A stretch of 32,777 nucleotides of DNA from Candidatus Pacebacteria bacterium CG_4_10_14_0_8_um_filter_42_14 (GTDB lineage Bacteria > Patescibacteriota > Microgenomatia > UBA1400 > PJMF01). Below, in pieces: positions 20,097-29,169 of this stretch; position 1 is the stretch's first letter, and each line of letters begins with the position of its first letter. The stretch is taken from positions 1 through 32,777 of the forward strand of contig PFLP01000050.1 of the NCBI GenBank assembly GCA_002784625.1, read 5' to 3'. Made by a program: the position numbers and the translations under genes. The notes below the pieces were generated by a model that worked only from the letters and a program-made list of their open reading frames with translations, did no database searches and was not told the origin of the DNA.

Positions 20097-20504
20097 ATGA
20101 CAACTTTTTTGCTACGAATTATTTCTCAAGAAAGAGAACTTGTGAACAAGTCAGTTCAGTCAGTTTCTGTTCCTGGTGAGCATGGCGAGCTAACAATTTT
20201 GGCTAATCACACTGCCATTCTTACTAGACTCCAGATGGGAGAATTGAGATACACAGCAACCGGCGTAGAAAACTCAATGGTCATTTCCAGAGGGTTTTTA
20301 AGTGCGTCACATAAGAATGAGGTTCTCATCATTGCTGACACCGCCATAGAAGCCAGAGAAATTAGTGTAAAGAAAGCTCAGGAAGCGATTGATGCGGCAA
20401 AAAGGCGAATTCTAGGGTCTAACAAGCTGGAGGAACAAATTCAAGCCGAAGCCTCTCTAAGACTAGCAATGCTGGAACTGAAAATCGCAAAAAGAAGCAT
20501 TTAG
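20097..20504 (+). CDS. atpC: F-type ATP synthase subunit epsilon
   Basis: 'VPGEHGELTILANHTAILTRLQMGELRY' beta-sandwich plus helical C-terminus. Confidence 0.95.
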   Translation: MTTFLLRIISQERELVNKSVQSVSVPGEHGELTILANHTAILTRLQMGELRYTATGVENSMVISRGFLSASHKNEVLIIADTAIEAREISVKKAQEAIDAAKRRILGSNKLEEQIQAEASLRLAMLELKIAKRSI

Positions 20505-20520
20505 CAACCATAAGGTCTTC

Positions 20521-20548
20521 TTGCCACACAAACAAAACCCTCTATACT
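20521..20548 (+). promoter_or_regulatory. putative sigma70-type promoter for greA
   Basis: TTGCCA-16 nt-TATACT; only 6 nt between the -10 box and ATG. Confidence 0.65.
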
Positions 20549-20554
20549 CTACAT

Positions 20555-21058
20555 ATGCCAAAAACGGCCAAAAAGACACTAGATACAGCAGAACTTCAAG
20601 TTATTGAATTAACTCAGGCTGGTTTTGACGAACTTAAACTAGAACTTAATGAGTTACTTGATAAAAAACTCCCAGAAACTATTGCTCGTGTAGCAACTGC
20701 AAGAGAACACGGAGATTTGTCTGAGAATGCTGAGTATCATAGTGCCAGAGATGAGCAGCAGCTACTTGAGGCTCGCATTGATGAAATTCAACATGTTTTC
20801 TCAATTGCAAAAGTTGTAAAAATTCACCAGAATGTCGGAGTCGTCAGTCTTGGCTCACAAATCACAATAAAAAATTTTAAGACAAATACAAATAAAACTG
20901 TTTCTCTAGTAGGCGAGTTTGAAGCCAAACCAGCTGAAAACAAAATCTCCAGTGCGTCTCCTCTGGGAAAGGCACTCGTTGGTAAGAAAAAAGGCGACAA
21001 AATTTCAGTCGTCGCACCAGCGGGGGAGATCGAGTACAGCATAGAAGCCATAAAATAA
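20555..21058 (+). CDS. greA: transcription elongation factor GreA
   Basis: 'REHGDLSENAEYHSARDEQQLLEARIDEI' and C-terminal 'SPLGKALVGKKKGDKISVVAPAGEIEYSI'. Confidence 0.96.
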   Translation: MPKTAKKTLDTAELQVIELTQAGFDELKLELNELLDKKLPETIARVATAREHGDLSENAEYHSARDEQQLLEARIDEIQHVFSIAKVVKIHQNVGVVSLGSQITIKNFKTNTNKTVSLVGEFEAKPAENKISSASPLGKALVGKKKGDKISVVAPAGEIEYSIEAIK

Positions 21059-21080
21059 AAATAAAAAGCAGTACAAGATC

Positions 21081-21107
21081 CCCCGCCACAAGCGGGGTTT
21101 TTATTTT
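21081..21107 (+). terminator. Rho-independent terminator downstream of greA
   Basis: CCCCGC-CACAA-GCGGGG stem-loop followed by TTTTTATTTT. Confidence 0.92.
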
Positions 21108-21148
21108 ATATGAAAAAAGAGTACGAACCAGTACAATAGGTGAGCAAT

Positions 21149-23512
21149 ATGAAAACAATACAACAATCAAATCATTGGATTGACGAAGTTGCAACTAGAG
21201 TGGCTGAGTGGCAAACAAAACAAAACATTTCTCATTTACATGTCGACGACATGAAGACACCCTCTGGGAGAGTTCATACCGGCGCTCTGCGAGGTGTGGT
21301 ACTCCATGATCTGACAGCAAAAACTCTTAATAGAAAATTCGAAAGTATGGTAACTAGCACTTATGTTTTTAACGACATGGATCCAATGGATGGACTGCCA
21401 GGTTACTTGCCTACAGAGAAATTTGAAAAATACATGGGTGTGCCCCTATATCTAATCCCTGCTCCAAGTCTCGAAGAGTCTGGGGTAGATTTTTCACTTG
21501 CCTCAGAGGCTGAAAAAAAACGCTACTCAGATACGAAAAGCTTCGCAGAATTTTACGCTTTAGATTTTATTGATGCCTTTCGAACACTCGGTTGCACTCA
21601 AAAAATTATCTGGAGCCACGAGCTATACGAATCTGGAAAAATGGACTCTACAATTAAGATTGCTCTAGACTCAACCAAAAAAATTAAAACTATTTATAAA
21701 GAAGTTGCAGACTACAAACTACCGAGCAACTGGTTTCCCTTTCAAGTCACCTGTCCACAGTGTGGCAAAGTAGGAACGACGATTACAACTGATTGGGACG
21801 GTAAGGAAGTCACTTTTGAGTGTCAACAAAATAAAGTTACTTGGGCTGTAGGTTGTGGATATAAAGGATCCATATCTCCATTTGGAGGAACAGGAAAGTT
21901 GCTCTGGAAAGTTGATTGGCCAGGTCATTGGGCTGCTCTGGGAGTAACAGTTGAAGGCGCTGGAAAAGATCATACTAGCGCTGGTGGTTCTCGAGACATG
22001 GCTAATGTTATTTGCAAAGAAGTATTTAATATTGAAGCCCCATTTGACATTCCGTATGAGTGGATTCTTATCAGAGGAGCAAAAATGAGCTCAAGTAAAG
22101 GAATCGGCACCTCAGCTAGAGAGTTTGTTCAGTTATTCCCACCGACTATCGGTCGATTTTTATTTGCCAGTAAGGAGTACAGCCAGGTTATTGATTTTGA
22201 TCCTACCTCACTTTCAATCCCAGATTTATTTGATGAATATGATCAGGCTGCACGAATTTTTTGGGAAAAAGAAAAAGGTGATAAACGACTCGGTCGAGCT
22301 TTTGAGATTTCACAAATTGATCAAATTCCTGAAGAACACTTCTTACCAAGATTCCGTGATTTAGCTCTTTGGATGCAACATCCTGAAATAAATCTGCAAG
22401 ATAAATTCTCAGAGATCTCCGGATCACCTCTTTCACAACTAGAGAAAGAAGAACTTGAAATAAGGCGTACTTTTGCAGAAAAATGGGTCAAGTATTATGC
22501 TCCAGAAGATTACCAGCTAAAACCAAAAAATGAACTGCCACCAGAGGCATCACAGCTCACCGTGGAGCAAACAACATTTTTGCAGGAGGCCTTAGATCTT
22601 ATTGAAAGTAAAAGTTGGCAAGCGACTGATCTACAACAAGAGCTTTTTGAAGTAGCAAAAAGAGGCATTGGAACGAGAAAAGCGTTTCAAGCTATATATC
22701 TAGCATTTATAGGGAAAAAATCTGGACCAAGAGCTGCATGGTTTTTACTTTCAATTGATCCGGAGTTGAGATCTAGGAGAATTAGAGAATTGCAAAACCT
22801 AGACGTCAGCCCATCTGCCGAAACCACATTAGATGCAGATAACCTCATTAGTTCTGAAGTCAAACAACAGTTTCCTGGCATCTTTTTTGCTACTGTGAAG
22901 ATTTCTGGCGTATATATTCAAAAAGAAATTCCAGAGCTGCAAGAATTGACAAAAAAGATATTAAGATCTCTCACCGTCAGCTCGACCTCTGAAATTGCAG
23001 CTCTTGAGCCTATACAAGCATATCGCTCGCTGTTCAAGGCTACAGGCACAGATTTTCATAGTAAGAGACCATCTCCAGAAGCACTTTTACGCAGGGTTGT
23101 GCAAGGTAAGGATTTATACCAGATTAATACGGCTGTGGATGCATACAACTTAGCAGTACTCGAAACTGGAGTTGGGCTTGGAGGCTTTGATGCTAAGAAA
23201 ATATCAGGAAAAGTTAGGCTTCGCTTCTCAAGACAGGGTGAACCAATGAAGCTACTTAGTGATTCAAAGCCAACATTAACAAGAGAAAATCAACTTGTTT
23301 ATGCAGATAAAGAAAAAGCTATCACCATAGACCTCAACTACAGAGACATTGATGAAACAAAAATCACCACGTCCACCTCTGATATTCAGTTGTTTGCTGA
23401 TGGTGCCCCAAACCTGGAAGAAAAAGTTATAATTGAAGCACTACAAAAAGGTGCTGAATATATTCATAAGTTTTGTGGTGGCACGATTGGGACTGTAGCA
23501 GTTAACAAATAG
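21149..23512 (+). CDS. lysS: class I lysyl-tRNA synthetase with a C-terminal B3/B4 (PheRS-beta-like) domain
   Basis: Class I LysRS: 'TPSGRVHTGALRGVVLHD' (HIGH-like), 'RGAKMSSSKGIG' (KMSKS), CxxC zinc-like segment. C-terminal ~215 aa: 'YRSLFKATGTDFHSKRPSPEALLRRVVQGKDLYQINTAVDAYNLAVLETGVGLGGFDAKKISGKVRLRFSRQGEPM', typical of COG3382/PF03483 proteins. GTG at 21140 is an alternative start. Confidence 0.9.
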   Translation: MKTIQQSNHWIDEVATRVAEWQTKQNISHLHVDDMKTPSGRVHTGALRGVVLHDLTAKTLNRKFESMVTSTYVFNDMDPMDGLPGYLPTEKFEKYMGVPLYLIPAPSLEESGVDFSLASEAEKKRYSDTKSFAEFYALDFIDAFRTLGCTQKIIWSHELYESGKMDSTIKIALDSTKKIKTIYKEVADYKLPSNWFPFQVTCPQCGKVGTTITTDWDGKEVTFECQQNKVTWAVGCGYKGSISPFGGTGKLLWKVDWPGHWAALGVTVEGAGKDHTSAGGSRDMANVICKEVFNIEAPFDIPYEWILIRGAKMSSSKGIGTSAREFVQLFPPTIGRFLFASKEYSQVIDFDPTSLSIPDLFDEYDQAARIFWEKEKGDKRLGRAFEISQIDQIPEEHFLPRFRDLALWMQHPEINLQDKFSEISGSPLSQLEKEELEIRRTFAEKWVKYYAPEDYQLKPKNELPPEASQLTVEQTTFLQEALDLIESKSWQATDLQQELFEVAKRGIGTRKAFQAIYLAFIGKKSGPRAAWFLLSIDPELRSRRIRELQNLDVSPSAETTLDADNLISSEVKQQFPGIFFATVKISGVYIQKEIPELQELTKKILRSLTVSSTSEIAALEPIQAYRSLFKATGTDFHSKRPSPEALLRRVVQGKDLYQINTAVDAYNLAVLETGVGLGGFDAKKISGKVRLRFSRQGEPMKLLSDSKPTLTRENQLVYADKEKAITIDLNYRDIDETKITTSTSDIQLFADGAPNLEEKVIIEALQKGAEYIHKFCGGTIGTVAVNK
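22855..23509 (+). other. B3/B4 tRNA-editing-type domain fused to LysRS (approximate boundaries)
   Basis: Begins near 'QQFPGIFFATVKISGVYIQKEIPELQEL' and runs to the LysRS C-terminus; pattern match to freestanding B3/B4 proteins by eye. Confidence 0.75.
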
Positions 23513-23518
23513 AATATT

Positions 23519-24055
23519 ATGAACCTTTCACATCGCGACAAGGCCCAAGCATTACTTGAGAAATACATCAAAAATGAAAGCCTGCGCAAGCATTGCTACA
23601 TGGTCGCTCAAGCCATGGAGGCCTACGCAGCGGCGCTTGGAGAAGACGCGGAACTTTGGTACCAAGCAGGTTTATTACATGATCTAGATTGGGAAATGTT
23701 TCCTGACGAGCATCCAAATAAAGCTATTTCTGAAATTTTGGTCGATTTCCCAAGTGAGATGCTAGGTGCTATTGCCGCTCATGCACCAGACAGAACGGGC
23801 AAAAAACCAGAAACTCAAATAGAGAGATATCTTTTCGCATGTGATGAAATGTCGGGATTTTTACATGCTGTCTCCCTGGTTAGGCCAGAAGGCTTTTCAG
23901 GTATGATGCCAAAGTCAGTGAAAAAGAAAATGAAAACCACTGCTTTCGCTGCCAACGTAAGCCGCGAAGACATGAAGCTAGGTTTTGAGTTGATTAATAA
24001 AGAACCGGACGAGCACATTAGATTCTTGCTCGCGGTCTTTGGAAAACAGGAGTAA
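23519..24055 (+). CDS. HD-domain phosphohydrolase-like protein
   Basis: 'SLRKHCYMVAQAMEAYA', 'WYQAGLLHDLDWEMFPDEHPNKA'. Confidence 0.85.
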   Translation: MNLSHRDKAQALLEKYIKNESLRKHCYMVAQAMEAYAAALGEDAELWYQAGLLHDLDWEMFPDEHPNKAISEILVDFPSEMLGAIAAHAPDRTGKKPETQIERYLFACDEMSGFLHAVSLVRPEGFSGMMPKSVKKKMKTTAFAANVSREDMKLGFELINKEPDEHIRFLLAVFGKQE

Positions 24056-24060
24056 ATACC

Positions 24061-25332
24061 ATGTTAGCCATCTCTTTTATTCGTGAAAATTCCGAGGAAG
24101 TTCGCCAGGCTTGTCGAGATAAACAACTTGACCCAGCCGTAGTTGGCACTTTGCTTGCTAGTGATGAAAAACGTAGAGCTCTACAGGGAAAAGTTGACGA
24201 TCTGCGTCAGCAGAGCAATGAACACGCCTCGTTAATCAAAACTCAGGTGCAAGAAGGATCGAAGCCTACAGACGAACAAATTGCTAAAGGCAAAGAAATC
24301 AAAACTCAACTTAAAGAGATCGAACCTGAACTTAAAGCCATTGAGGATGAATTTGCAAAATTATTACTTTACATTCCGAATATTCCTGCCAAAGATGTTC
24401 CGGTCGGCCCTGATGAATCTGGAAATAAAGTTGTGCGCCAGGTGGGAAAAGTTCCAAAGCTAGATTTTGAGCCAAAACCTCATCAAGAACTTTTAGAGAA
24501 TCTTGATCTTTTAGATACTAAACATGCGGTAAAGATTGGAGGATTCCGTTCGTACTTTCTAAAAAATGATGGTTTGCTTCTTGAACAAGCTCTCCTACAG
24601 TACGCTATGAAGAAATTACAAACTGAAGGTTTCTCACCAATGTCAGTTCCAGTTTTAGTTAACGAAGAAACCATGTGGGGGACAGGCTACTTTCCCTGGG
24701 GAGAGGAAGATCATTACAAAACTCAAGACAACCAATTTTTAGCTGGTACGGCTGAGGTAGCTCTCACCGCTTACTATGCTGGCGAAACACTTCGAGAAAA
24801 AGATTTGCCAATTAAAATGGCTGGAATTTCTCCTTGCTTTAGACGAGAAGTCGGTTCGTATGGCAAGGACACGCAGGGAATCATTCGTGTTCATCAGTTT
24901 AATAAAGTTGAAATGGTCGTCTACACCGTTGCAGATGAGGAAGAAACTAGTCAATGGCACGAGAAAATGACTGGGCTAAGCGAGTCCCTTCTCAGAGACT
25001 TAGAACTCTCTTATCAAGTACTCCTGATGTGCACGGGTGACATGGGAGCGGGCCAGCGCAAAAAATACGACATTGAGACATGGTTTCCCAGCCAGAATCA
25101 GTACCGAGAAACCCACTCAGCTAGTTACTTTAACGATTTCCAATCTCGACGCCTCGACATTAAATACCAAACCAAACAAGGTGATATGAAACACGTATAC
25201 ACTCTAAATAACACCATGGCTGCTTCGCCTCGTCTTTTGGCAGCCATTGTTGAGAATTATCAGGAAGCTGATGGTCGCATCAGAGTTCCAAAAGTGTTAC
25301 AACAGTACCTCGAGAAAGAAATGATTGGTTAG
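24061..25332 (+). CDS. serS: seryl-tRNA synthetase
   Basis: 'MLAISFIRENSEEVRQACRDK', 'LAGTAEVALTAYYAGETL', 'GISPCFRREVGSYGKDTQGIIRVHQFNKVEM', 'NNTMAASPRLLAAIVENYQ'. Confidence 0.97.
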   Translation: MLAISFIRENSEEVRQACRDKQLDPAVVGTLLASDEKRRALQGKVDDLRQQSNEHASLIKTQVQEGSKPTDEQIAKGKEIKTQLKEIEPELKAIEDEFAKLLLYIPNIPAKDVPVGPDESGNKVVRQVGKVPKLDFEPKPHQELLENLDLLDTKHAVKIGGFRSYFLKNDGLLLEQALLQYAMKKLQTEGFSPMSVPVLVNEETMWGTGYFPWGEEDHYKTQDNQFLAGTAEVALTAYYAGETLREKDLPIKMAGISPCFRREVGSYGKDTQGIIRVHQFNKVEMVVYTVADEEETSQWHEKMTGLSESLLRDLELSYQVLLMCTGDMGAGQRKKYDIETWFPSQNQYRETHSASYFNDFQSRRLDIKYQTKQGDMKHVYTLNNTMAASPRLLAAIVENYQEADGRIRVPKVLQQYLEKEMIG

Positions 25333-25335
25333 CCT

Positions 25336-28269
25336 ATGTTAAGATTTTTGTCTAATTTTTTTGATGATAATAAAAGACAACTTGATGGTTATCAAAAGAT
25401 TGTTGCTTCAGTAAATGCAGAAGAGGCGACAGTAAAAAAACTTTCTGACACAAAGCTTGCAGCCCAGACCAAAAAGTTTAAAAAACAAATTCAAGAAATG
25501 CGGACATCTGGAGAAGACGACGCTGGTATTCTAAAAACACTTTTACCAGAAGCTTTCGCCACTGTTAGAGAAGTTTCCCGCCGCGTACTTGGCTTAAGAC
25601 ATTTTGATGTTCAGCTGATCGCTGGAGCTGCTCTGCACTTTAGCTCTATCACCGAGCAAAAAACTGGAGAAGGCAAGACTTTAACAGTCTCAGCGCCTCT
25701 TTATCTAAATGCTCTTCTTGGTAAAGGTGCTCACCTAGTCACCGTTAATGACTACCTAGCAGAGCTTGGAGCTGGCTGGATTGGCCCTATTTATCACTTC
25801 CTTGGTCTTTCAACGGCTGTTATCACTCACGAATCCTCTCGTCTTTATAATCCTGGCTTTGATTCCGCTGAGAAGGGTGATGAAAGATTAGAGCATTTTG
25901 AGCCAATTACCAGAAAACAAGCTTATGCGGCGGACATTACCTACGGCACAAATAACGAGTTTGGCTTTGATTACTTGCGCGACAACATGGTGCAATCTAT
26001 TGAACAAATGGCCCAACGACCAGTTGATACTCATCACTACGCTATTGTTGATGAAGCTGACTCTATTTTGATCGATGAAGCTCGAACACCGCTGATTATT
26101 TCAGCTCCAGATTCTGAACCGACTCAACAGTACTACGAGTCTTCTCGACTGGTGACTTCACTCGAGTCTGGCAGTGATTTTACCGTCGATGAGAAATCTC
26201 GAACAGTTAACCTCACCGACTTGGGAGTTAAGCGCGTGGAACAGAAACTTGGCGTGAAAAACCTTTACGAGGAGAGTTTCGACACTATTCATCATATTGA
26301 AGCCGCTCTAAAAGCCAAGACCCTTTTTACTCGAGACAAAGACTATATTGTTCGCGAAAACGAAGTTGTAATCGTCGATGAACACACTGGAAGATTGATG
26401 TTCGGTCGCCGTTACTCCGACGGACTTCATCAGGCTATTGAGGCAAAAGAAAACGTACCTATTCAGCAAGAATCTAGAACCTTGGCATCTATTTCAATTC
26501 AAAATTACTTCAGGCAGTATTACAAGCTTTCAGGAATGACTGGTACGGCTCTGACCGAAGCTGAGGAATTTAAAAAGATTTATAACATTGACGTTTTGGT
26601 TGTACCAACAAATGTGCCTGTAGTTAGAGATGATCGATCGGACATTGTGTATAAAACTGCATCAGCAAAATACTCTGCCATCGCCAACATGGTGGAAGAA
26701 ATTCACGCCACCGGTCAACCAATTCTTATTGGAACGAGATCAATAGAGCATAACGAGACCATCGCCAAATTCCTCAAGAGGAAAGGTGTGCCTCATCAAG
26801 TTCTTAATGCAAAAAATCATGAGAGAGAAGCTTTCGTCATTGCCGATGCCGGAAAAAAAGGCGCAATCACTGTTGCTACCAATATTGCTGGACGCGGTGT
26901 GGACATCGTTTTGGGAGGCTCAAAACCAGAACTCAAAGATTTTCGAAAAAAAGGCAATTCAAATTCGCTTTCTGAATCGGCTAAAAAACTTGCTGCTGAG
27001 TTGAAGCTTCCGCCTTCTGTTAATCCAGCTAACTACAAGTTGGCTGATTACCAAAAGTCTCTAGATAAGTGGAAAAAATCTCACGAAGAAGTTGTTTCTT
27101 CTGGTGGTTTATTCATTCTTGGCACTGAAAGACATGAATCCCGACGCATCGATAATCAGCTCAGAGGACGCGCTGGTCGCCAGGGAGACCCTGGGGTTAG
27201 TCTTTTCTTCATTTCTCTTGAAGACGACATCATGAGAATTTTCGGAGGCGAGCAGATTTCCAAGGTTATGGACTTCTTGAAAATCGAAGAAAATCAACCA
27301 ATTGAGCATAAAATGATTGGTAAGTCTATTGAATCAGCGCAAGTTAAAGTGGAAGGTTTCTTTTTTGACCAACGCAAGCGCCTAGTTGAGTTTGATGACG
27401 TCATGAATAAGCAGCGCGAGATCATTTATAAACGACGGCGCAGACTTCTCGAACAATCTTCGGGTGTAACAAAGCCAGAGATCGAGTCTTCCGAGAACTT
27501 AAAGGAAGAAATTCTTTCTTACATCGAAGACGAAGTTGAAGCCATTGTTTCGCTAAATGCCCCAGAGCAATACAACGACGAAGAATATAACGCTATCGTT
27601 CGCGACTTCTCAAAACTCGTTCCATTTGATCCAACTTCACAAAGGGCTTTAGCAACAAAGCTTGGTGAACTTACAACAACTGACGAAATCACTGATGAAC
27701 TAATTAAATTGGCAACAAAAGCTTACGAATCTCGAGAGCGTCAATATGGAGCAACTCAGATGAGATTTCTTGAGAGGGCGGTTTCACTCTCAACAATTGA
27801 TGAGAAATGGATGAATCACCTCGATGCCATGGACGGGCTGAGAGATGGCATTTGGCTAAGAGGCGATAAACAAACTGTGCTTTCAGAGTACAAAAAAGAG
27901 GCATTCGCCATGTTTGATGAGCTAGTTGACTCGATGGAATCCACGGTTGCGAATAGAATGTTCAGAGTTCAGCTTCGAAATTCAGAAAATCTAACTCAGA
28001 CACCCGTCAATACTATCGAACATAAGGACGACGTAAACGAATCGCTAGCAAAAGAAGTTGCTGATGCGACTCCGCCAACATCACAACCAACCATGACCAA
28101 GGGCTCAAGTTCTGATTTAGCAGCTGCTCTACTTAATGCCAAAGCTACAGCTAAGCCGCAGCCAGGCTCAAAGAAAGCTACGATTGGCAGGAATGATCCT
28201 TGCCCATGCGGAAGTGGTTTAAAATATAAAAAGTGCGGACTGATCGACGCACCCGAGCATCGAAAGTAA
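25336..28269 (+). CDS. secA: preprotein translocase ATPase SecA
   Basis: 'EQKTGEGKTLTVSAPLYLNAL', 'YGTNNEFGFDYLRDNM', 'IVDEADSILIDEARTPLIIS', 'TERHESRRIDNQLRGRAGRQGDPG', C-terminal SEC-C 'RNDPCPCGSGLKYKKCG'. Confidence 0.98.
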   Translation: MLRFLSNFFDDNKRQLDGYQKIVASVNAEEATVKKLSDTKLAAQTKKFKKQIQEMRTSGEDDAGILKTLLPEAFATVREVSRRVLGLRHFDVQLIAGAALHFSSITEQKTGEGKTLTVSAPLYLNALLGKGAHLVTVNDYLAELGAGWIGPIYHFLGLSTAVITHESSRLYNPGFDSAEKGDERLEHFEPITRKQAYAADITYGTNNEFGFDYLRDNMVQSIEQMAQRPVDTHHYAIVDEADSILIDEARTPLIISAPDSEPTQQYYESSRLVTSLESGSDFTVDEKSRTVNLTDLGVKRVEQKLGVKNLYEESFDTIHHIEAALKAKTLFTRDKDYIVRENEVVIVDEHTGRLMFGRRYSDGLHQAIEAKENVPIQQESRTLASISIQNYFRQYYKLSGMTGTALTEAEEFKKIYNIDVLVVPTNVPVVRDDRSDIVYKTASAKYSAIANMVEEIHATGQPILIGTRSIEHNETIAKFLKRKGVPHQVLNAKNHEREAFVIADAGKKGAITVATNIAGRGVDIVLGGSKPELKDFRKKGNSNSLSESAKKLAAELKLPPSVNPANYKLADYQKSLDKWKKSHEEVVSSGGLFILGTERHESRRIDNQLRGRAGRQGDPGVSLFFISLEDDIMRIFGGEQISKVMDFLKIEENQPIEHKMIGKSIESAQVKVEGFFFDQRKRLVEFDDVMNKQREIIYKRRRRLLEQSSGVTKPEIESSENLKEEILSYIEDEVEAIVSLNAPEQYNDEEYNAIVRDFSKLVPFDPTSQRALATKLGELTTTDEITDELIKLATKAYESRERQYGATQMRFLERAVSLSTIDEKWMNHLDAMDGLRDGIWLRGDKQTVLSEYKKEAFAMFDELVDSMESTVANRMFRVQLRNSENLTQTPVNTIEHKDDVNESLAKEVADATPPTSQPTMTKGSSSDLAAALLNAKATAKPQPGSKKATIGRNDPCPCGSGLKYKKCGLIDAPEHRK

Positions 28270-28272
28270 CAA

Positions 28273-29169
28273 ATGAAAGTCTTAGGTGGCACCGGAAACG
28301 CAAAGTTAACTGAAGAGATTGCTAAAGAACTCGGAGTAGAGCTGGTTTTGCCCGAATTCAAGCTTTTTGCCAACGGAGAACAACGCATCTGGATTCCGAA
28401 AAAACTCGGCGGCCAACAAGTGATTTTGGTACAAAGTCTCGCTGCCCCAGTCGACACTCACATTATCCAGCTGCTCCTTCTAATTGATGCACTTGAAAGG
28501 CTTGGAATCAAACAATTATTTCTCGTCGTTCCTTGGATGGGTTACTCCTTACAAGACAAGGTATTCCGAGAAGGTGAGCCAATCGCTGCCAAAGTCGTTG
28601 CCCAGTTACTATCTTCTAGAAATATCAGCAGAACCTTTTTGCTTGATTTGCATAACTCGGCCATCGCTGGCTTTTTTGAAGGACCCAACACTCATCTCTC
28701 TACCCTAGATCTATTTGTTGATTTCGCAAAAAGACAAGACTACTCAGAAAACACAGTGGTAGTTTGTCCAGATATTGGCGGCCTTAGAAGAGCTCAAAAC
28801 TTTGCCGATAAGCTGAATTTACCCATGGCTAGTATGGAGAAACAACGAAATCTGGTCACCGGCGAAGTAACAACGGGAAGAATACACGGGGATGTTTCTG
28901 GTATGAACTGTCTCGTTTATGATGATGTGATTATGTCAGGCAGCACCTTGGTAAAAACCGCTCAAGCCCTGAAATCAAACGGTGCTAAAAAAGTCATTTG
29001 TTTGGCATCTCACGGCGTTTTCACCAAACCAATTGAAACCCTATTTGCCGACAAATTGATTGACGAAGTTATCATTACTGACAGCGTTGAGCAACGCGTC
29101 GCTCATAAAAAAATCACGGTACTAAGTGTCGCCAAACTTTTGGCAGAACCTATATCTGAATACTTATGA
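28273..29169 (+). CDS. prs: ribose-phosphate pyrophosphokinase (PRPP synthetase)
   Basis: 'FANGEQRIWIP', 'VVPWMGYSLQDKVFREGEPIAAKVVAQLL', 'DLHNSAIAGFF', PRPP loop 'CLVYDDVIMSGSTLVKTAQAL'. Confidence 0.9.
   Translation: MKVLGGTGNAKLTEEIAKELGVELVLPEFKLFANGEQRIWIPKKLGGQQVILVQSLAAPVDTHIIQLLLLIDALERLGIKQLFLVVPWMGYSLQDKVFREGEPIAAKVVAQLLSSRNISRTFLLDLHNSAIAGFFEGPNTHLSTLDLFVDFAKRQDYSENTVVVCPDIGGLRRAQNFADKLNLPMASMEKQRNLVTGEVTTGRIHGDVSGMNCLVYDDVIMSGSTLVKTAQALKSNGAKKVICLASHGVFTKPIETLFADKLIDEVIITDSVEQRVAHKKITVLSVAKLLAEPISEYL

Noticed and set aside
25800-25920. ~35-aa insertion in SecA (SSRLYNPGFDSAEKGDERLEHFEPITRKQ)
   Set aside because: I recall a similar insertion in SecA of several other phyla, so it is not evidence of novelty.
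27996-28457. 153-aa minus-strand ORF over the secA 3' end and prs 5' end
   Set aside because: Antisense to two strong genes; no motif.
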